NCBI GenBank assembly: GCA_002425685.1
Contig: DIMS01000056.1
Location: 16,511 to 80,510, forward strand
Source of the DNA: Synergistaceae bacterium UBA5560
GTDB taxonomy: Bacteria > Synergistota > Synergistia > Synergistales > Aminiphilaceae
DNA length: 64,000 nt
Reading direction: 5' to 3'
In this document: positions 44,330 to 53,228 of the stretch, in pieces
Numbering within the stretch: the stretch's first letter is position 1
How the letters are laid out: each line of letters starts with the position of its first letter
Position numbers and translations under genes: made by a program
Notes under the pieces: generated by a model
What the model was told of the DNA's origin: nothing
What the model saw: only the letters and a program-made list of their open reading frames with translations
The model's database searches: none

Positions 44330-44594
44330 AGGAGCCGGAAGAGCGGAGCGCTTCTCTCCGGAGATGACGACGGTTTCCGGTGGAAGCTCCTTCCGGTGGG
44401 CATCCGCAGTGGTACTTCCGCCGAAGAATCGGGGAGGGCGCTCTTAGAGAGGAACGGTGGTCCGGACCGGAGAGCGGATTCGGGAAGACCGTGCTCCCGG
44501 CCAGGAGACGAAGGCCCTTCTTTCCGGAGAGAACGGTACGGACTCGAACGGGCGGCGGGCGTTTTCCGGGAGGCGACGAAAGGAATGAACAGCA

Positions 44595-46019
44595 ATGGAG
44601 CGGATTGAGTGTATTGTCACCGCACCGCACGTTTTCACCATGGCCGGGGAGGGCGTGGGATACCGGCCCGATACAGCTCTCGCGGTGGATGGAGGGCGTA
44701 TCCTCGAGGTAGCGGCCAGAGAAGAGATTTGTACCCGCTATGCGGCCCGCCGCGTTCTGGACGGACGGCATCACGCGCTGTTTCCGGGTTTCCTCGATGT
44801 ACACATGCACATGTCCGCCTGCCTTCTCCGGGGAATGGCCCAGGACGTGGGCAACTGGATGATGCACGGCTTCTTTCCCTTTGCCCTGCATCTCGACGGA
44901 GAGGCATTCCGGGCCGGCACGCGGCTCGCCGTGCTGGAGTCGCTTCGGGTCGGCACGACCACCTTCGGCGAATACGGCATGGAGGCGGATTTCATGGCGT
45001 CCCTGGCGGAGGAGGCGGGTTTCCGAGCCCAGGTGACGGTGCATTTCCGGGAGACCGAGGATCGTGTCTACGCGCCGGAGGAACTCTACGTCTTCGATGA
45101 GGAAAAAGGGTGGGAGGGAGTGGAGCGCTGCCGCGGTGTCTTCGAGCGATGGCACCGCCGCGGGAACGGACGAATCACGGTTCTCTTCGGCCCCCAGGCG
45201 CCCGACGCGATAAGCCTGGAATCGCTGCGGCGGGTCCGGGAACTGGCTCTGGAGTGTGGAACGAAGGTGCATCTCCATCTCGCCCAGGGAGACCGGGAGA
45301 CGAAACAGATGCTGTGGCGTTACGGCAAAAGGCCGATTCCCTGGCTTTTGGAGATGGGCTTCGCGGACGAGCATCTCCTGGCGGTGCACCTCACGGACGC
45401 CACGGAGGAAGAGGCCCGCCTCGTGGCGGAAACGGGGGCCTCTCTGGCGCTCTGTTCCGGCTCCATCGGCATCATCGACGGCATGGTACCTCCCGCGAAG
45501 GCGTTTCAGGACGCGGGAGGATGGGTCGGCCTGGGGAGCGACCAGGCTCCGGGGAACAACTGCCACAATATGCTGAACGAAATGAAGCTCACCGCTCTCT
45601 TCAACAAGATCCGCTACGCCGATCCGGAGGTCATGCCCGCTTGGAAGGTGCTGCGCATGGCCACCATCGAGGGTGCCCGTGCCGTGGGACTCGGCGCGGA
45701 GGTGGGTTCCCTGGAAAAAGGAAAGAGGGCCGATTTCTTTCTGCTGGACCTGAGAAAGCCCACCATGCTTCCCGTGCATGAGGATCCTCTTCGGAACATC
45801 GTTCCCAATCTGGTGTACAGCGCCCGGGGAGACGAGATCTCCCTCGTGGCCGTGGACGGGAACGTGCTCTACGAGGAGGGGCGTTTCCACACCCTCGACG
45901 AGGAGCGGATCGTCGCCGAGGCGATTCGCCTCGCACGTCCCCTTGGCGCCAGGGGAGCCGCTCTGTTCCGCGAACTCCGTGGCCCCAATGCGCGCTCCAT
46001 GGAGGAGGGAAAGCTCTAG
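44595..46019 (+). CDS. Metal-dependent amidohydrolase (ATZ/TRZ-type deaminase family)
   Basis: A 474-residue amidohydrolase. Zinc ligands are placed as in the ATZ/TRZ and S-adenosylhomocysteine deaminase group: H70 and H72 in DVHMHMS, HLHLAQ, AVHLTDA, and the aspartate in GLGSDQAPGNN. The HMHM form replaces the common HTHM. Such enzymes remove amino groups from, or hydrolyse, nitrogen heterocycles and amidines. It is the last gene of the GntR-hydrolase-Liv locus, so it may act on the same imported compound. Specific substrate not predictable. Confidence 0.88.
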   Translation: MERIECIVTAPHVFTMAGEGVGYRPDTALAVDGGRILEVAAREEICTRYAARRVLDGRHHALFPGFLDVHMHMSACLLRGMAQDVGNWMMHGFFPFALHLDGEAFRAGTRLAVLESLRVGTTTFGEYGMEADFMASLAEEAGFRAQVTVHFRETEDRVYAPEELYVFDEEKGWEGVERCRGVFERWHRRGNGRITVLFGPQAPDAISLESLRRVRELALECGTKVHLHLAQGDRETKQMLWRYGKRPIPWLLEMGFADEHLLAVHLTDATEEEARLVAETGASLALCSGSIGIIDGMVPPAKAFQDAGGWVGLGSDQAPGNNCHNMLNEMKLTALFNKIRYADPEVMPAWKVLRMATIEGARAVGLGAEVGSLEKGKRADFFLLDLRKPTMLPVHEDPLRNIVPNLVYSARGDEISLVAVDGNVLYEEGRFHTLDEERIVAEAIRLARPLGARGAALFRELRGPNARSMEEGKL

Positions 46020-46270
46020 GCATCCGGTTCGCTTTGTCGGGGGACTCGCTTTCCCCCAAGGGAGATGCATCGCTCTCCGGCAACACCTCCGGGTTTGCTC
46101 ACCCCGACGGGGAGGATGCACGCCCATGACATTTCGCCTTGTCTGTTCGATCTGCTCTCGTTTCTTTTCTTCCGAGGCAGATCTCTCCCCGTCCCGCCGG
46201 CGATGTTCCGCCGATCTCGACGCAGTACTCAGGCTTCGGGGAAGTGCTCTCTTCGGAGAGAAGGGATACG

Positions 46271-46314
46271 GAAAAAAGCCGTTCCGGAGGAACGCAGCGG
46301 ACCTCCGGAACGGC
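46271..46314 (-). terminator. Terminator of the flavin reductase gene
   Basis: A perfect 13-bp stem, GCCGTTCCGGAGG with its complement (46278-46290 and 46302-46314), is followed by six T on the minus strand. It lies 39 bases beyond the stop of the gene at 46353-47123 and may also end the convergent amidohydrolase transcript. The rest of 46020-46352 holds nothing I recognise. Confidence 0.85.
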
Positions 46315-46352
46315 TCAGGTGTTTTCTTTCCTGTTTCGCAATACCGCCTTTG

Positions 46353-47123
46353 TCAGGAACGAGTTTGGTCCGGGCCCAGGGCCTCCTCGGCGGAAGGCGG
46401 GGTTTCTCCCGGAACGTTCCAATGAGCGTTTCCCATGAGGACGAAGGATTCAACGGGGATGAGCGGGCGACGCAGAATCTCCGCCGTCTCCGGAGAGAGG
46501 CCGAGGGACGTGACGATCTCGGCCCCGGCGGTCCGAACGGCATCGAAGTACCAGGAAAGGGTTTCCCGCATCTCCGGAACATGGAGCAGTTCTCCGGTGG
46601 TGCAGAGAAGCGAGCCCAGGAAGCGCTCGTCGTCGCCGTTCGCGAGGAGTTCGAACTCCCGCACCAGGGCGTCGAAATGATGCCGTTCGGGAAAACCGCA
46701 GTTGGAAAGAAGAAAGTTCCGTGTCGTGTGCTCGGGATAGCGAGGGGGGTGGGTATAATGCTCCCCTTTTCGGACAAACCAGGGTTTGGCCAGAGGAAGG
46801 GTTCGCTCGAGAATATGTTTCAGGCGGGCCGTCATGCCGTAGTGATAGAGCGGTGTCGCCCAGATCGTCAGGTCCGACGCCAGTATTTTCTCGAGGACCC
46901 GGGGCATGTCGTCCTTGTGGACGCAGACACCGGGTGTCTTGGTCCAGCAGGCGAAGCACCCCAGGCAGTCCCGGATCTCCAGATCCGTCGCGTAGAGCGT
47001 CTCCGACGATGCCCCCTGCGTTGCGGCGCCTTCCAGAAAAGCCTTGAGGAGGATGTCGGTATTGCTCTTCCGCCCCCGGGGGCTTCCGTTCAGGGCAAGG
47101 ATGCGAAAGGGTTTGTCCGTCAT
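46353..47123 (-). CDS. NADPH-dependent FMN reductase/flavodoxin-fold oxidoreductase
   Basis: A 256-residue flavodoxin-fold protein. ILALNGSPRGRKSNTDILLK is the FMN phosphate loop, DCLGCFACWTKTPGVCVHKDDM is the cysteine-containing signature of the iron-sulfur flavoprotein-like subgroup, and ATPLYHYGMTARLKHILER follows. The cysteines are too few to be sure of a cluster. It likely transfers electrons from NAD(P)H to quinones, nitro compounds or metals. It follows the zinc-ribbon membrane gene by 69 bases and may be co-transcribed. Confidence 0.88.
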   Translation of the reverse strand: MTDKPFRILALNGSPRGRKSNTDILLKAFLEGAATQGASSETLYATDLEIRDCLGCFACWTKTPGVCVHKDDMPRVLEKILASDLTIWATPLYHYGMTARLKHILERTLPLAKPWFVRKGEHYTHPPRYPEHTTRNFLLSNCGFPERHHFDALVREFELLANGDDERFLGSLLCTTGELLHVPEMRETLSWYFDAVRTAGAEIVTSLGLSPETAEILRRPLIPVESFVLMGNAHWNVPGETPPSAEEALGPDQTRS

Positions 47124-47192
47124 TGGAGCATCCGTCCTTTCTCTACTCGCCAGAGAAGAAATTTTTGCGCGGAAGTGCTTTCCGTGCTCCGT

Positions 47193-47978
47193 TCACTCAC
47201 TGATGAGAGAGCCGCAGAACTCGCACTCCCGGGGATGTCCCGGGGTGACGATGTTGTTGGCGCCACAGCTCCGGCAGGTGACGAGCCGCGGAACCGGCGG
47301 GGGCGCGGAGAGCTCCGTTCGTTGTTGCACGCCTCCGCGGTCCATGAAAGGGGCGTCGTCTCGTGTCCTCTCCTGCGTTCCGCTTTCTTCTGTCCTGTCG
47401 CCCTGTCCTCGTCGCTGCAGATCGGCCTCCATGGCGAGATGGCGTTCCACCGCGGGAACCACCACGCGCTTCGCTCCCTCGTTCAGATAGGCGTCGGGAA
47501 GATAGCCCGTGCGGATCAGGAAGCCGACCTCCGAGGCGACCTTTTCGGGGCGCTTGGAGACGATGCGGGCGATCTCGTCGATCTCGAAGAAACGTTTGTT
47601 CACGATCACGTCCAGATATTCCCGCACCATCTTCCCCCGGTAGACGAGCTTGTTGCCGAAACGCCAGAGGATGAAGCCGAGAAGCGTGAAGGTGATCGCC
47701 AGGCCGACCACGAACTCCCCTTCGCGTCCGAGCGTGTCCCCGTAGAGGTTCTGCTGTTCCTGGTAATAGCCGTACCCACCGATGGCGAAGATCAGCATGA
47801 TGACGATTCCCACGACTTTGAGGATGCGTCCCGTGGAGATGCTCGCATGACGGTCCCGGGCGAGGCGCATCACGAGGAGCAGCACGCCGAGAGGCCAGAA
47901 AATCATGGACACGACGATGAAAGGCCAGGAAAGATACCAGGGAACCTGAAGTCGTTTTGTGTACTCGGAAGAAGGCAT
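47193..47978 (-). CDS. Membrane protein with C-terminal zinc ribbon
   Basis: A 261-residue protein with three hydrophobic segments in the first 125 residues (YLSWPFIVVSMIFWPLGVLLLV, ILKVVGIVIMLIFAIGGY in part, and FVVGLAITFTLLGFILW). These are followed by a small helical region (EYLDVIVNKRFFEIDEIARIVSKRPEKVASEVGFLI) that reads like a winged helix, a low-complexity polar linker, and a zinc ribbon CRSCGANN...CEFCGSLI at the C-terminus. I recognise the arrangement from proteins that accompany SPFH/zinc-ribbon genes in other bacteria but know no function. Confidence 0.8.
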   Translation of the reverse strand: MPSSEYTKRLQVPWYLSWPFIVVSMIFWPLGVLLLVMRLARDRHASISTGRILKVVGIVIMLIFAIGGYGYYQEQQNLYGDTLGREGEFVVGLAITFTLLGFILWRFGNKLVYRGKMVREYLDVIVNKRFFEIDEIARIVSKRPEKVASEVGFLIRTGYLPDAYLNEGAKRVVVPAVERHLAMEADLQRRGQGDRTEESGTQERTRDDAPFMDRGGVQQRTELSAPPPVPRLVTCRSCGANNIVTPGHPRECEFCGSLISE

Positions 47979-48112
47979 GGGCGTATCTCTCCTCCTCGGA
48001 AGGCTCTGTGCGGGAGCGCTGACGCGCTCGACCGGGAATGTTTTCTTCGGGCTGGCGCTGCGGCGGTCGGGCGGTGAGAGAATTCAGGTCCGTCTCGCCG
48101 CGGTACGTTGTC

Positions 48113-48838
48113 TCACTTGAGACGGAGAAGACGGGCGTTGCGCTCTTTGAGAAGGCGCTCCGCCTCGGAGAGCAACCGCTCCCCTTCCTGTGGCTCGCCG
48201 CCCCCGCCGGAAGAGCCTGCACCCAACTGGCGCAGCGTCTCCAGAAGGTTCGCGAGGCGCTCCTCCTCCGCTGTCAGAGAGGGATGGCTCATGGGATCGC
48301 TGTAGCGGAGCGCTTCCGAAAGGGAGCGGAGACGTGTGGCGAAGGAGCCGGTCTCTCCGCCTCGGGAAAAGGCTTCGGCGGCCTGGTCCGCCTTTGTCGC
48401 GAGGTCCGCGAGGTGCAGGCGGCTGCGGCGCGCTTCTTCGTCGTTGCGGCCCGTGGAGAGGACCACCATGGAAAGAAAGCCTCCGAGGACGAGGAAGAGC
48501 ACGGCGCCCCCCACGTGGAGCGCCACGTAGGCCGGTACGGAGAGCGTCCAGCTGCGGGTGACGAGGACTGCGGCGAGGACGAAGAGATCGTAGAAACAGA
48601 TCATGGTGCCGAGAGAGAAGAGAGACGGCAACGGTGCGACCCGCTCGTCCCCCGCGATCACCTGGAGAATCCCGTAGCCGAAGGAGAGGACGGTACAGAA
48701 GGCGAGCGTGCCGAAGGAGATCCAGAAATGCGTGTTCCGCATCTCCGGAGAGGTGAGCAGAAACGTCACCACCGTCGCTCCCGCCACGGCGATGCCCAGG
48801 AGAAACAGAAGGATCAGGCTGAACGTGAGCTTTCTCAT
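48113..48838 (-). CDS. Conserved membrane protein of the SPFH operon
   Basis: A 241-residue protein with four hydrophobic segments in the first 130 residues (starting LTFSLILLFLLGIAVAGA), then a soluble, charged, helical C-terminal half (NDEEARRSRLHLADLATKAD onward), probably cytoplasmic. It starts 28 bases after the SPFH gene and is followed, after 134 bases, by another membrane protein. No family recognised; position and topology suggest that it anchors or partners the SPFH protein. Confidence 0.75.
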   Translation of the reverse strand: MRKLTFSLILLFLLGIAVAGATVVTFLLTSPEMRNTHFWISFGTLAFCTVLSFGYGILQVIAGDERVAPLPSLFSLGTMICFYDLFVLAAVLVTRSWTLSVPAYVALHVGGAVLFLVLGGFLSMVVLSTGRNDEEARRSRLHLADLATKADQAAEAFSRGGETGSFATRLRSLSEALRYSDPMSHPSLTAEEERLANLLETLRQLGAGSSGGGGEPQEGERLLSEAERLLKERNARLLRLK

Positions 48839-48866
48839 GGCGCGTCTTCCTTCCTTGAGGAGTTTC

Positions 48867-50276
48867 TCACGAAGCTGTTCCGGAGGACTCGTCCGACGGG
48901 CCGGCCATTCGGGCGCCGCACTCGGGACAGAAGCGCGTTTCCGGCGCGACCTCCTTGCCGCATCCCGGACAGAAGCGTTTCGACGGTGTCGCCGCGCTCT
49001 TCGCCTCGTCGCCGTCCACGGCGGTTCCGCAGGAGGGGCAGAACTTCATGGCCCGCGTGACGGGTTCGCCGCACTTGGTGCAGGGAAAGGGGAGCGGTGC
49101 GGCGCACTGCATGCACGCCGTGGCCCGCTCGGGGTTGTCCGCGCCGCATTTGGGGCAGGGACGGTAGGGGTCGCCGCAGGAGGGGCAGAAGCGCGATCCC
49201 TTGGGAAGCGGATTGCCGCATTTGTTGCACAGAGGAACCTCGGAGGGAGTTTCGGGCGCCTTGCGCGGAGGTTCTTCCCCGCGGAGAATGTTGGCCCCGC
49301 AGGTGAGGCAGAATTGGGCGCCCGGGGGGTTGTGCGTGCGGCAGCGGGCGCAGAAGACCGAACCGCCTCCGGTCTGGAGCTGTCCTGCCATCTGTCCCGC
49401 CGCGGCGCCGAAAGCGCCGCCGAGTCCGAAGCCAAGCCCGGCTCCGAGTCCGGCCCCGAGGAGCCCCGAACCGCTTCCTTCGTTTCCTGCGGCGGTCTGG
49501 AGCGTGTCAAAGGTCCGCATCTGCTGGTAGGTGTACCCCATGATCTCCATCTTGGCTCGCTCCGCCAGGGCTTTCTTGAGTTCCTGCACGGCGGGATCCT
49601 CTTCCGGCACGTTGATGGAGTTCACGAAAAAGTTCACCGCTTCGATGCCGTAGTCGGCGAAAATTCCGCCGACGCGCTGTTTCATGTGTTCGGAGATCTC
49701 GTCGAGATAGGCGTTCACCTGGAGAATGCTGATGTCCTTCTTGATCAGGTAGGTGGAGATCAGATCCTTCACTTTGGTGAGGAGCACTCCGCGGAAGAAG
49801 CGCTGGAGAGTGCTCTTGTCGAAGGAGGAAACGGCGCCGACGAGTTTCACCAGAAACTTGCGGGAGTCCTCGATGCGCACGCCGAATTGCCCGTGGGACC
49901 GCACGGGAATGAAGATACGGTATGAAGGATCCTGCAATTGGATGGGATCGGAGGTTCCCCATTTCACGTCCAGAGAGTGCACCTTGTTGATGAACCACAC
50001 TTCAGCCTTGAAGGGGGACTCGCCGCCGAAGGGAAGATTGATGAGCCTGTTCAGCAGAGGAATGTTGTTCGTGCTGAGCGTATGACGTCCCGGACCGTAG
50101 AGGTCGAGGGCCTGACCGTTCTTGAACAGAATCGCCTCCTGTGCCTCGCGGACGACGAGCTGGGTCCATGTACCCAGTTCATCGCTCCGGGAGGGATCGG
50201 CGGCATTCGCATATTTCCACGCGAAAACTTCGTGCGGATCCGGTCCGAGATATTCCACGACCTCCACAATGGCCAT
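48867..50276 (-). CDS. SPFH-domain protein with five C-terminal zinc ribbons (YdjI/virion-core-like)
   Basis: A 469-residue protein. Residues about 1-230 form an SPFH/prohibitin-like domain of the kind annotated as virion core protein (EVVEYLGPDP, VVREAQEAILFKNGQ, PGRHTLSTNNIP). A glycine/alanine-rich linker (LLGAGLGAGLGFGLGG) is followed by five CxxC...CxxC zinc ribbons (CARC-CLTC, CNKC-CPSC, CPKC-CMQC, CTKC-CPSC, CPGC-CPEC). Bacillus YdjI belongs to this group and sits in a membrane-stress operon. GGAAAGGAG precedes the ATG. It heads an operon with two membrane proteins and possibly the flavin reductase. Confidence 0.88.
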   Translation of the reverse strand: MAIVEVVEYLGPDPHEVFAWKYANAADPSRSDELGTWTQLVVREAQEAILFKNGQALDLYGPGRHTLSTNNIPLLNRLINLPFGGESPFKAEVWFINKVHSLDVKWGTSDPIQLQDPSYRIFIPVRSHGQFGVRIEDSRKFLVKLVGAVSSFDKSTLQRFFRGVLLTKVKDLISTYLIKKDISILQVNAYLDEISEHMKQRVGGIFADYGIEAVNFFVNSINVPEEDPAVQELKKALAERAKMEIMGYTYQQMRTFDTLQTAAGNEGSGSGLLGAGLGAGLGFGLGGAFGAAAGQMAGQLQTGGGSVFCARCRTHNPPGAQFCLTCGANILRGEEPPRKAPETPSEVPLCNKCGNPLPKGSRFCPSCGDPYRPCPKCGADNPERATACMQCAAPLPFPCTKCGEPVTRAMKFCPSCGTAVDGDEAKSAATPSKRFCPGCGKEVAPETRFCPECGARMAGPSDESSGTAS

Positions 50277-50364
50277 GGGGCGGACACTCCTTTCCTGTGC
50301 GTCGCGTCGGGCTCTTCTTCCGCTCCCGAATTCGGGGGCGGAGCAGTGTTTTTCGCAAGCGCTC

Positions 50365-52023
50365 TCAGTTTCTTCGGATGCTCTTCCGCCTGTACGCCAG
50401 GGTTCCCAGAGGAATCAGGAGCAGCACCCATCCTGCAGGAATGAAGCCCAGGGAACAGCCGCCGCCCTCGCCGTCCCCGCTTCCCGTCGGAACGGGAGGA
50501 GGCAGGCCGCCGCTTGAAAGGGCCAGGCAGAGCGGATCCAGGAGGAGGCCGTCGTAGGCGCCGTCATAGATGATCAGATAGCCGATGCCTCCGTCGTCGA
50601 GAGCGACCACCGCTTCGTCGGGAGAATCCACGAGGAGGAGGCGGAAGGTTACGGTGAACCGCCCCGTGGTGGCGTCGTAACCCGCCTCGAAAAAGTTTCG
50701 CCAGGAATTTCCCGCCAGATTCACGAGGTTCACCGCGCCCTCCTCGAAATGTTTGAAGAGATGGATCTTTTCGAAGATGGCCGTGGTCTGGTCCTGGACG
50801 GTCTCCATGGAGGCCTCGAAGTCTGCGATGGTGGCCGCGTCCCAGACGGTGAGAAGATCCGCGCTGGAGAACTCCCAGGAGACCAGGAAGGGCAATCCGG
50901 GGTATTTTCCGGGCGGGATAGTCTGGTCCACGCTGATGGAGAACTGGAACGCCTTGAAGACGTTCCTCACGGAGGGTACATAAAGAGGGTGAACCTCCTC
51001 GAAGGCCACCGGGCCGATTTTCGTGAGGAGCACCACCTCGTCCAGCCCCTGGGGCATATCCGTGCTGATGGCCTGGAGCGTCGCGCTGCCCATGGCCAAG
51101 GGGGTGAAGAGGGGCGTGTAGGGGACGACGTCGAGAGAGATGTCGTAGGTGACGTCCAGGCGGTATCCTCCGACTCCCGTGAGGTGCAGGTCCGGTGAGA
51201 CGGTCATGCCGACAAAGCGGAAGGACCTGAGAAGTGCCCCGAATCCGGGGAAAATGTGGGGAACGTCGGCGCTCGCTTCACCGAAGAGGTAGCGGTTCCG
51301 GACGAGCTCGCTTCCCTCCACGTTCACCGTGTTGGTTCCCCAGTTTCTCAGACGAACCCAGAGACGGTCGTTGGGTGCCGCCAATACCCGGAGCGGAATG
51401 GCCTGATCCGCAGGGTCGAAGGTGTAGGTGCGGAATCGGGAGGGCTCGACGTTGCCCACGGCGAAGCCCACCTCGAAAAGATCAGGACGCCGGAGGAGCG
51501 TCATGACAAAGGGAAGTCGTGCCGCATCCGTGTCGGGAGAGACCGTGTCGGAGGAGACGGCGAGAAAGGCGGGAAAGGTACCGTAGGAACGAGCGCCGAA
51601 ATCCCAGGTGAGTGTGGCCTCCTTGCGGACATCGCCGGAGACGAAGGAGAGGGAATGGGCCGTGATGCCCGTTCCGCCGAGGGTCACATCCAGGGAGCGG
51701 GCCGGATCCTCGTGGGAGACCGGAAGAGCCAGGGTGCCCTTGGGAAGCACCGTGCGCACGAGGAACGGGTCGAGCTGGGATCCGGCGCAGCGGGTGTTTC
51801 CGAAGACGACGAGGGGTGCCTCCGAGGCGACGGTGACGGAAAAGGATTCTGTCTGGGAGGCCCCGCCGTCGAAGACTTCTCCCAGGGCGAAGAGGTCCGT
51901 GTTGCTCTCCAGAGGAAAGGGCGGCAGTTGTGAGATGGAGAAGGCTCCCCCCACGGCGGCTGCCGCGAGGAGACAGAACGCAGGAAGAAGAAAGACGCGG
52001 AAAAATGTGGTCGCCTTTTTCAC
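50365..52023 (-). CDS. Secreted protein with Synerg-CTERM-type C-terminal sorting signal
   Basis: A 552-residue exported protein. GTG 52021-52023 lies eight bases after AAAGGATGG and opens KKATTFFRVFLLPAFCLLAAAAVGG, a signal peptide; an ATG four codons earlier sits on top of the ribosome site. The body is beta-rich with no recognised catalytic motif. The C-terminus has a glycine-rich linker (GSGDGEGGGCS), a hydrophobic span (GWVLLLIPLGTLAY) and a basic end RRKSIRRN, matching the Synergistetes-specific CTERM sorting tail. It is presumably lipid-anchored or processed at the envelope. It follows the HD-GYP gene by about 100 bases on the same strand. Confidence 0.8.
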   Translation of the reverse strand: MKKATTFFRVFLLPAFCLLAAAAVGGAFSISQLPPFPLESNTDLFALGEVFDGGASQTESFSVTVASEAPLVVFGNTRCAGSQLDPFLVRTVLPKGTLALPVSHEDPARSLDVTLGGTGITAHSLSFVSGDVRKEATLTWDFGARSYGTFPAFLAVSSDTVSPDTDAARLPFVMTLLRRPDLFEVGFAVGNVEPSRFRTYTFDPADQAIPLRVLAAPNDRLWVRLRNWGTNTVNVEGSELVRNRYLFGEASADVPHIFPGFGALLRSFRFVGMTVSPDLHLTGVGGYRLDVTYDISLDVVPYTPLFTPLAMGSATLQAISTDMPQGLDEVVLLTKIGPVAFEEVHPLYVPSVRNVFKAFQFSISVDQTIPPGKYPGLPFLVSWEFSSADLLTVWDAATIADFEASMETVQDQTTAIFEKIHLFKHFEEGAVNLVNLAGNSWRNFFEAGYDATTGRFTVTFRLLLVDSPDEAVVALDDGGIGYLIIYDGAYDGLLLDPLCLALSSGGLPPPVPTGSGDGEGGGCSLGFIPAGWVLLLIPLGTLAYRRKSIRRN

Positions 52024-52125
52024 GACGAACACCATCCTTTCACGGGATATAAACCGGCATGGCCTCCAGGAGGCCCGGAGCCTTCCGGCGTGGAACGAAG
52101 AAGACGGCAACGAGTGCTTCGGCCA

Positions 52126-53223
52126 TTATACCGCGTTCGGTTCCTCTTCGAGCACCTCGGTGATGCGAATCTCTTCGCATGCGGCGAGGGGCATCACCAT
52201 GGGAGATGTCAGTTGTCCCATCTCGGGGTGGAACGTCAGGCTCATTCTCGGACGGTGTGGTGCTTCGGCGGGAATGGCCGTGACGAGTCCAACGTGTCCC
52301 GTTGAGAGCCGAAGCCACGTTCCCACGGGGTAGGGGGCCACGACGCGGAAAAAGGCCTCCACCACCCGTGGATCGAAGAGCGAGCCGCTCCCTTCGAGAA
52401 TGAGAGCGTGGGCCTCCCAGGGAGTTCGGCAGGGACGGTAAGGCCTCGGAGAGACGAGGGCGTCGTAGACGTCCGCCACGGCGACGATGCGACTGAGGAG
52501 ATGGATTTCCTCTTCCCTGAGGCCGCCGGGATAGCCGCTTCCATCCCACCGTTCATGGTGCTGCAGCGCCACGATGCGTGCGGTGGGCCAGACAAGGTCA
52601 TGCCCCGCGAGGAGATCCCATCCTCCTCGCGGGTGAAGGTCCACGAGGGAGCGTTCCTCCCTGTCGAGAGGCCCCTTCTTGTCCACGATCTCCGGAGGAA
52701 TGGCGGCCATGCCCAGATCGTGCAGCAGGGCGCCCAGTCCGAGATTGTAGAGCTGCGCGTAGGAAAAGGAAAGCTCTTGTCCGAGCAGCAGACTCGTGGT
52801 GGCCACGAGAGCGCTGTGGGTGAAAATGTACCCGTCGTGTCCACGGAGGGCGAGGAAGCGGAGGACGAGACGGTCGGAGCGGTCGAAGACGTCCTCCAGA
52901 ATGTCCCGAAGGACACTCTGGATCCGCTCCATCCGCTCCGGAGGCAGATGGTTACCCCGTGCGGCCGTGGCGGTGACGAAGAGCTCCTGCAGTTCTTTCA
53001 GGGCACGCCGGAACGTCTCGGGGCGAAGAAGGGGCTCCTCCGCCGCGTCGGGAAAACGCCGATCCCTGATGTACACAAAGGGAACCGCCTGTTTTTTCAG
53101 GAGAGCGATGGTCCGCTCCGTCAGGGTCAGATCCTCCCGGAGCAGCAGGGCTCCCGTGGAGGAGAGTATGGGCAGGGCAAGGAGCATCCCCGCTTCCAGT
53201 GCTTCCGTCCGAACGAGGCGCAT
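52126..53223 (-). CDS. HD-GYP domain c-di-GMP phosphodiesterase
   Basis: A 365-residue protein without membrane segments. The N-terminal 110 residues resemble the DUF3391/PilZ-like region often preceding HD-GYP. The HD motif is LLHDLGMAAIP, followed by HHERWDGSGYPGGL, which contains GYP, and VADVYDALVSPRPYRP. All metal-site residues expected of an active HD-GYP enzyme seem present. A final 60-residue domain follows (PVGTWLRLSTGHVGLV). It lies five bases after cobS, so it is co-transcribed with cobalamin genes, an odd pairing. Confidence 0.92.
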   Translation of the reverse strand: MRLVRTEALEAGMLLALPILSSTGALLLREDLTLTERTIALLKKQAVPFVYIRDRRFPDAAEEPLLRPETFRRALKELQELFVTATAARGNHLPPERMERIQSVLRDILEDVFDRSDRLVLRFLALRGHDGYIFTHSALVATTSLLLGQELSFSYAQLYNLGLGALLHDLGMAAIPPEIVDKKGPLDREERSLVDLHPRGGWDLLAGHDLVWPTARIVALQHHERWDGSGYPGGLREEEIHLLSRIVAVADVYDALVSPRPYRPCRTPWEAHALILEGSGSLFDPRVVEAFFRVVAPYPVGTWLRLSTGHVGLVTAIPAEAPHRPRMSLTFHPEMGQLTSPMVMPLAACEEIRITEVLEEEPNAV

Positions 53224-53228
53224 GAGGG

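Noticed and set aside
44148..46127. 659-codon frame antisense to the amidohydrolase
   Set aside because: Shadow frame; the sense strand has all zinc-ligand motifs.
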